A stretch of 64,000 nt of DNA from positions 16,795,121 through 16,859,120 of the forward strand of contig OZ022242.1 in NCBI GenBank assembly GCA_963978895.1. Reading direction: 5' to 3'. The notes below the pieces were generated by a model, which worked only from the letters and a program-made list of their open reading frames with translations, was not told where the DNA came from and did not search any database. A program made the position numbers and the translations under genes. The stretch is from Erpobdella octoculata. Lineage: Eukaryota; Annelida; Clitellata; Hirudinida; Erpobdellidae. Below, one piece after another: positions 59,554-64,000 of this stretch. Numbering within the stretch: the first letter of the stretch is position 1; each line of letters starts with the position of its first letter.

Positions 59554-59882
59554 TTTTCCGGATTTTTACTGGTAAGATTGTAAATATTATTTTGTGTATG
59601 AGTTTTGAGAATTGAGACAGTGTGTTTTAAAGTTGAGTGTTCGAGAAGAAAATAAAAGTTTAAAGAGACGTGCTGCAGAGAGAAATTGGAATTAACAAAA
59701 GATTTGTTAGAACCGTGCGAAATTCTACAAAGTGAGAAAATTCAGTTTTATTTGAGTCCAGTTAAAAGATTATATTCAAGGAAGAATAATTAAGTTAAAA
59801 TAAATTCGAGAAATATTGTGTTAAAAATAACTTCGACTTTAACGTTACGAATCGCTAGAAAGCATATTCCTCTACGTTTACA
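56880..59882 (+). mobile_element. Short LTR retrotransposon, gag-protease only, TSD CCATT
   Basis: 5' LTR 56880-57419 and 3' LTR 59329-59882 begin TG and end CA. They differ mainly in TA-repeat length and a few bases near the start. The 5-bp duplication CCATT is at 56875-56879 and 59883-59887. The primer-binding site begins TTGGTGACCTCGACG right after the 5' LTR, and a purine tract AAGAGGGGGGATA precedes the 3' LTR. A single frame occupies the interior; reverse transcriptase and integrase are absent, so it must have moved with enzymes supplied by a relative. Near-identity of the LTRs indicates recent insertion. Confidence 0.95.
57518..59299 (+). CDS. Gag-protease polyprotein with an eIF4B-like segment
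   Basis: 593 codons, uninterrupted. Residues about 15-80: charged coiled coil. About 85-250: capsid-like region (PYPKFSEGDDIDAFLLRFE, WGMLLGSLLSAKTLEVF, TWEHYLVRLDSHLRRW). Residues 280-293: CCHC zinc knuckle CYNCHQTGHMARECR. Aspartic protease from about 365 with DTG at 376-378 and LVLGNIEGV near its end. Residues 519-567 (59072-59218) read RPRLNLLPR, a spacer, then SAIFGDARPVDTARRE and MEIENKLK. This matches, in order and spacing, the conserved RPxLNLxPR and SIFGGAKPVDTAARE part of animal eIF4B. The final residues, KGKENIGDDFLSR, resemble the end of a Ty3 RNase H region, so the interior looks like a deletion with a captured host piece. Mobile-element gene, not a host gene. Confidence 0.85.
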   Translation: MSDEKFIAMGQALGYSGEDLRNYVKELKNEERLRRLEEREDKKAQLEHEEKKAQQEREEREREHELELKRLELEGRKKIEPKPSAEATKIPYPKFSEGDDIDAFLLRFESLAKANGHPQKDWGMLLGSLLSAKTLEVFGQLSDSQMQDYRTAKEALLRRFGKSAEDYRIMFRESMPETEETWEHYLVRLDSHLRRWVDLAGKQNLLFLFLKEQFFGKCPAGMVEYLLEKESKDVNELCLWVNKYSQAHPEKRLAKLDSNSRMGWNRGQSVSDAKMVEPRCYNCHQTGHMARECRQSSPSNPVFCQTRKETTTSAPCKDSGFVNACAAMVMEGKMDEVELKCGCVLPVIADGCLHSGEKFNLTRGFVNRKPVKVLRDTGCTSIIVKESLVHPRQMTGRTRPCVLIDGTVRVAPTAVVKIKTDWFRGTREVVCMKNLLCDLVLGNIEGVRGFDAMAAGKRFGRKPQKSASNYDSTQRNDRVNFRKSSANSELYQSKERSTSAISKVGNKVEAKVQALNPPKERPRLNLLPRGQHGGVGKVGKLNSAIFGDARPVDTARREMEIENKLKRNYFKGKENIGDDFLSRKESDDLIKKH

Positions 59883-60138
59883 CCATTCTACAAGGGGTTT
59901 TCGTATGGGGTCAGTGTCTTGTGAGAGACCCCCGTGTTCCAGATCCATGTTCATGGGGGTGGAAAAAAGACGGGGAAAGAAATATCTCACTATATATGAC
60001 AAATGGAGAAATTAAAAAGTTTCAAGCCAATTAGTCCACTGTTTGTGTAAATTAGGTTGCACTGCAAGATGTAGCTGTGTCAAGGCTAGCCTTGCTTGTA
60101 CAGCTCTTTGTAAATGCGATGGAGAATGTGTGCGCTAA
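59883..60138 (+). pseudogene. Large uncharacterised mobile ORF, copy 2, C-terminal part
   Basis: Resumes exactly where 56879 left off, after one copy of CCATT is discounted: ILQGVFVWGQCLVRD, then CSWGWKKDGE. After a few stops comes the cysteine-rich tail CTARCSCVKASLACTALC followed by KCDGEC and TAA 60136-60138. CxC-type tails like this are typical of the family. Confidence 0.8.
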
Positions 60139-60253
60139 TTTAAATTTTTTTTTGAACAGTTTCTAGATTGTTTTTCATCTCTTTGTAAATGCGATGGAAA
60201 ATGTGTGCGCTAATTCAACTTTTCTTTGAACGGTTTCTAGCTTGTTTTTTGTC
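60104..60253. repeat. 75-bp tandem duplication at the ORF end
   Basis: The unit starting CTCTTTGTAAATGCGATGG occurs at 60104 and 60179. It covers the last codons of the large mobile ORF and the following 50 bases. The copies differ at about ten bases. Confidence 0.85.
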
Positions 60254-60719
60254 ACTTTGTTGTCCATGCACATCTGTTACATCTGATGAAATTTTAAAAA
60301 ATTTTTCAAATGAAACAAATTGTAGGTTGTTTCTTGTCGATTTGTTTATATTTTTCAAATTTATTGAGCATCACCAATAGAGAAAGACACAAATCTGAAC
60401 TTGTCTTTTTAACTAACATCTCTCCTGCCAAGTCATTAGATACATCCTTAGCATACTCTTAATGGGAACGATTGGTGCTGGTGATTAATTAATCTGTGCC
60501 ATTCTTTGGTATTTATAAATAAAGCTGTAGTACAAAATCTTTTTTTTTGGCTGGTCGTCTAGACCACGTTTTTTTATGAAGAGACTTTGAAGTCGGTTTC
60601 TAAAGTTTTATTAAACGTAACCAACAACAAAAGTTAACTAAAATAAACAATTCTACAAAAGCCGACAATGGCGAAAGGAAATGAAAACAAAGTTTAAACT
60701 CGAGGCTTAACTAGTAAAT
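60254..60719. other. No gene seen
   Basis: AT-rich sequence that probably holds the 3' end of the large mobile element (AATAAAG near 60520) and the promoter of the candidate gene at 60720. No motif was recognised. Confidence 0.5.
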
Positions 60720-61118
60720 ATGGCGGACAACGAGAATGACGAGAGCGATGAGAACAACGAAGAAGAAGTCGTGAAAGGTGAAAAGGTTGCCACTAGCTAG
60801 CGCGAGCTAAGGAGCGCTCACCTGTAACAACCGATGTATGTGTGCGTGTATAAATGCGACTCACTACACATGAAAGCAAGCTGTGATACCAGAAATGACA
60901 GAATCATTTTTTTTTTAATAGTGTTTGAGGATCAGCAGCTAAACCACCTTAATCTGACTTTGTCAAACTACAGATTAAACGTTTTTAAGAAGCTGGTTTT
61001 TCAGAAAAATATGGCTCAATTCTGCAATTGTGGACAACCACAACACTCTTTTTATAAATTTGTTCCCAGTGGTTTTGAAGATAATGTAATTAATTCTTTA
61101 GACTTTCTAGATGCGTGA
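60720..61118 (+). CDS. Candidate small two-exon gene, unknown function
   Basis: Exon 1 60720-60777: ATG in good context (AAATATGGCG) and an acidic start MADNENDESDENNEEE, ending at AAAG|GTGAAA. Exon 2 60922-61118 after a T-rich acceptor TTTTAATAG: FEDQQLNHLNLTLSNYRLN and, near the end, FCNCGQPQHSFYKF, then TGA. Joining is in frame and gives 84 residues. Exon 2 might instead be internal, with the gene continuing. No family was recognised, and it could be chance. Confidence 0.35.
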
Positions 61119-62401
61119 CCTCCATATCCAGAGCGCTCTGCAAGTTAATTAGAGCCTCAGGAAGCAAAGTGAAATCAACTGTCTGGTCCAATGTTAAAAC
61201 ATCTAAAATACTGGCTGCCATGGGTCTGAATTCATCAACACGTTATGACCAACGTATGCTGGATAAACCAGGCAAAGATAAACCAATGCATTCTTGAAAA
61301 TTTTCATGGCATTAAGGACTGGCACTGATAAAAGTGAGAAATTATAACTTTTTTTAACTGCTCACTGCGGCTATCATGCAAAGTGGCTACTCGTTAACAC
61401 CTCCTGCCCTGCTGTGATTTGTCTATTCGTATTGCTTGTTTACATTTCATTTTGCTGGGAGAAATTAGTATACGGTCTGAAGTTTTATTCGATAACTTTA
61501 TTTACTAAGTTATAGAAACGAATGTTACATCATTCTATTTGAAATTGAATTATCTAAAAACAAGCGTTTCTGATATTCCTAGTGCAGCAGTTAAAAAAGT
61601 TATAATTTCCCAAAGAAGAGCTAAGGTTTATTTTATGCAATTTTCGTCGGAAAATCGTCGTTTTCGGCTTATAACTTTTTTATTTGTAGAACCAAAGAAA
61701 AAAGAAAACCCAATTATACCATAAAATTCCATTTTCAAAACTCCATCCAACGATGTATAGCACAGCTCCAGTAATATTGCTAACTTCACACGCATAACAG
61801 CAGTTATGAATTGAATAGATTTAACATTAATAGAAAAACAGAAAATTTGGTAAAGCTCTAGTATAGCGTCATCGGCCGATTTCGGTGAAAAATGACCAGT
61901 TTTTAACGTAAATGATTTTTAAAACAAAGCTAATGACCAATTACAACATAAATAATTTTAAAAAACCAGAAATTATAGCACTTTAGAACATTTAAAAACT
62001 GCTGCAGAAGCTAATGTAGTTCCTGGTGAAGATCTATTTGTCAATAGCGATAGAAGTGAATAGTGGGGAAAAAGAAAATTAAATTAAACACATTTAAAAT
62101 AAAAATAGACAATTTAGGAAAAGAAATTAAAAATTTAAATTATGGAAATTAAAACTTGAAAAATAATAGTTCATTTTAGAAGTATGAGTTGCGTATCTCG
62201 CTCTATATCTGAAACAGTTTCTTTAAATGCGACGGTTTTGTCAATATGCCTTAAGACAAATAAAAAAAACATTAGAACGCCAAATGCCAAAAAATAAATA
62301 AAATAATATCAAAGTAAAAGTACTTGGTTGCTTGGTTGTCTTTATTACGGTTTCGACCATATTTCTTGGAGCAGAAATTCTGAGTTTTAGAGGTCATGAT
62401 T
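61119..62401. other. AT-rich intergenic stretch
   Basis: Short frames only; no domain, TIR or RNA gene was recognised. Confidence 0.6.
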
Positions 62402-62660
62402 TGTACCAGAATCGCGTGGAGAACGAGAGAGCGAACGAGAAAGCGACCAGGAAGAGGAGAGCAAGCGTAAGCGAGAAAGCGATCGAGAGCGGAAAAGTGA
62501 CCTGGAGCAGGAAAGCGACCAGAAGCGGGAAAGCGACCGGAAGCGGGAAAGCGACCGGGAGCGGGATAGCGACCGGTAGCATAAGAGTAAGCGGGAAGGG
62601 AAACAGGAGCGAAAGAAAAAACGATAGAAAAACCCCGGGCAAGGCCGGGTACCCCGCTAG
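62402..62660 (+). mobile_element. Helitron 3' end (copy 4)
   Basis: The longest array of GGGAAAGCGACCGGGAGC-type repeats in the window (62410-62610), then GAAAAAACGATAGAAAAACC, hairpin CCCGGGCAAGGCCGGG and terminal CTAG at 62657-62660. The next base is C rather than the usual T. The 5' end was not found. Confidence 0.78.
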
Positions 62661-62922
62661 CCACGGATAAATTTCCGCTCAGCGCTTTGATTTTTAAAAA
62701 TTTAAGATGCATATTAAATAATTAAACAATTATTTTGAACACTTTAACATTTATTTATTTTAATATCGTATTTTTTATTTTGTTTTTATATTAACTCTTC
62801 CTTACTTTTCATTCCTTGAATTGTATTATTCCGCGTATCAAAATTGCCTTTGGATATTTTTGCTTTAAGTCGGTTTTTAGTAAGTTTTTCTGTAAAAAAC
62901 GTTTTCGTAGTATGTTCTGATA

Positions 62923-63558
62923 GGGATCATCGCAACTGATCCCAGGACAACTGATCCCAGGACAACTGATCCCTGGACAACTGATCCCACGGACAACTGA
63001 TCCCACTGACAACTGATCCCATAGACAACTGATCCCATATCTGCATCATTTTATATTTCACTGTTTCTGCAATCAATAAACTGATATTAACATACATAAT
63101 TTCCGATTTCTGTTTGTATGTACGAATGTATGTGTGTGTGTGTATGTATGTATGTATGTATGGAAAGGAGTGAAACGATGAAAAGTAATACGAACTTGTC
63201 AATTTCATTTCGACTGTGTATCGTGCCCTCGTGCGCTTATACTAAATATTATTTCTCCGTTTACTAATTGAAGTAGCCAGTATCATTATCACCACCACCG
63301 TTGTCGTATGCAGCCAGCCATAGTAAGCTGGCTACGTAAGCATCATCACCACCATTGTCGTCAAAAAATGAGTTAAAAAATGAGTTGCTTATGTCTATGG
63401 GATCAGTTGTCTATGGGATCAGTTGTCCATGGGATCAGTTGTCCGTGGGATCAGTTGTCCGTGGGATCAGTTGTACTGGGATCAGTTGTCCTGGGATCAG
63501 TTGTCCTGGGATCAGTTGTACTGGGACCAGTTGTCCTGGGATCAGTAGGCACTAACCC
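62923..63558. mobile_element. Foldback element with 15-bp-unit inverted arms, 9-bp TSD
   Basis: The left arm (62937-63037) is about seven units of GGACAACTGATCCCA. The right arm (63393-63548) is about ten units of the complement, TGGGATCAGTTGTCC. Ends GGGATCATCGC and its imperfect counterpart GGGTTAGTGCC. GTTCTGATA at 62914-62922 and 63559-63567 is a perfect 9-bp target duplication. The 355-base centre holds a GTAT microsatellite (63117-63160) and no gene. Non-autonomous; the mobilising transposase is unknown. Confidence 0.93.
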
Positions 63559-63567
63559 GTTCTGATA

Positions 63568-64000
63568 ATGTTCTGAGCTTATTATATTAAAGGTGAAGGA
63601 AGTTAGCAACGAAGCGGGAAACGATGTCTATTTTCACTCCAAATCGCCACAAATTAATTGAATAAAAAATAAACTAAAATTGTCCGCCCCTTCAAACAAA
63701 TGTTTTCTTGTAGAAAAATATCAGCTTGATTAAACAGTGCAAAAATTATTTTGAATTATTTATTGACACTTTATGAAAAATGCCTTCCACGACTTGACCT
63801 TACAAATATGTTACCGACAAAGCCAATCAGAAACAAATTAATCCAAAAAAAAATAAAATTATCTGCCTCTTCAAACAAATGTATTCTTATAGCAAATTTA
63901 ACGTAGAATTCAAATATCTAATTACATTTTACACTTTCCTAGTGACAACAAATAATAAACGTCATTTACAGAAACGCTTCCGCTTTCAATCGATCCGAAT
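63568..64000. other. AT-rich end of window, no gene seen
   Basis: A diverged repeat beginning TCCGCCCCTTCAAACAAATG (63681) and TCTGCCTCTTCAAACAAATG (63862) suggests a duplicated segment of about 180 bases. Nothing codes. Confidence 0.5.

Noticed and set aside
63117..63160. GTAT microsatellite as an independent feature
   Set aside because: It lies in the centre of the foldback element and is covered by that entry.

Overview
The window is eukaryotic nuclear DNA from an invertebrate animal. It holds an axonemal dynein heavy-chain gene, spliced genes with GT-AG introns, a Ly6-type three-finger protein, an alpha-arrestin, and many DNA transposons, Helitrons and Ty3-type LTR elements. It is AT-rich by eye. 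The species cannot be fixed from this stretch; a lophotrochozoan, cnidarian or chelicerate would all fit.

Three host genes can be modelled with confidence. (1) The 3' part of a DNAH10-like inner-arm dynein heavy chain runs from base 1 to 8436 on the + strand, with a 7.1-kb uninterrupted exon and two short introns near the end. (2) A four-exon, probably GPI-anchored Ly6/uPAR-family protein lies at 24327-26675 on +; it is visible only after splicing. (3) An arrestin-domain-containing protein (ARRDC) with a PPxY motif lies at 29250-32686 on -, with its 5' end missing. Four weaker host signals are isolated candidate exons at 13886-13961 (+), 18242-18311 (+, signal peptide), 20110-20380 (-) and a two-exon candidate at 60720-61118 (+).

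Most of the rest is mobile DNA, heavily nested. At 9.4-24 kb there are three hAT elements with perfect 8-bp target-site duplications (TSDs). The third contains a foldback element built from inverted minisatellite arms, which in turn contains a Helitron 3' end. From 33.2 to 45.8 kb there is a pile-up: a Tc1 fragment, a Ty3 pol fragment, a pogo element (34157 onward) containing a second pogo (34445-39813) containing a Helitron (36061-38090), then BED/hAT pieces, a Ty3 LTR-gag piece, a piggyBac transposase, a LINE RNase H tail and another hAT piece. From 46 to 60 kb lie two copies of a large uncharacterised mobile ORF with what looks like an XPG/FEN-type nuclease domain; Ty3-type elements have landed in both.

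The most interesting object is the short LTR retrotransposon at 56880-59882. It has near-identical LTRs and a 5-bp TSD, and keeps one open gag-protease frame of 593 codons. It lacks reverse transcriptase and integrase, and just before its 3' end it carries a segment that closely resembles a conserved stretch of the host translation factor eIF4B. The window ends with a Helitron tail and a second, very clean foldback element with a 9-bp TSD (62923-63558).
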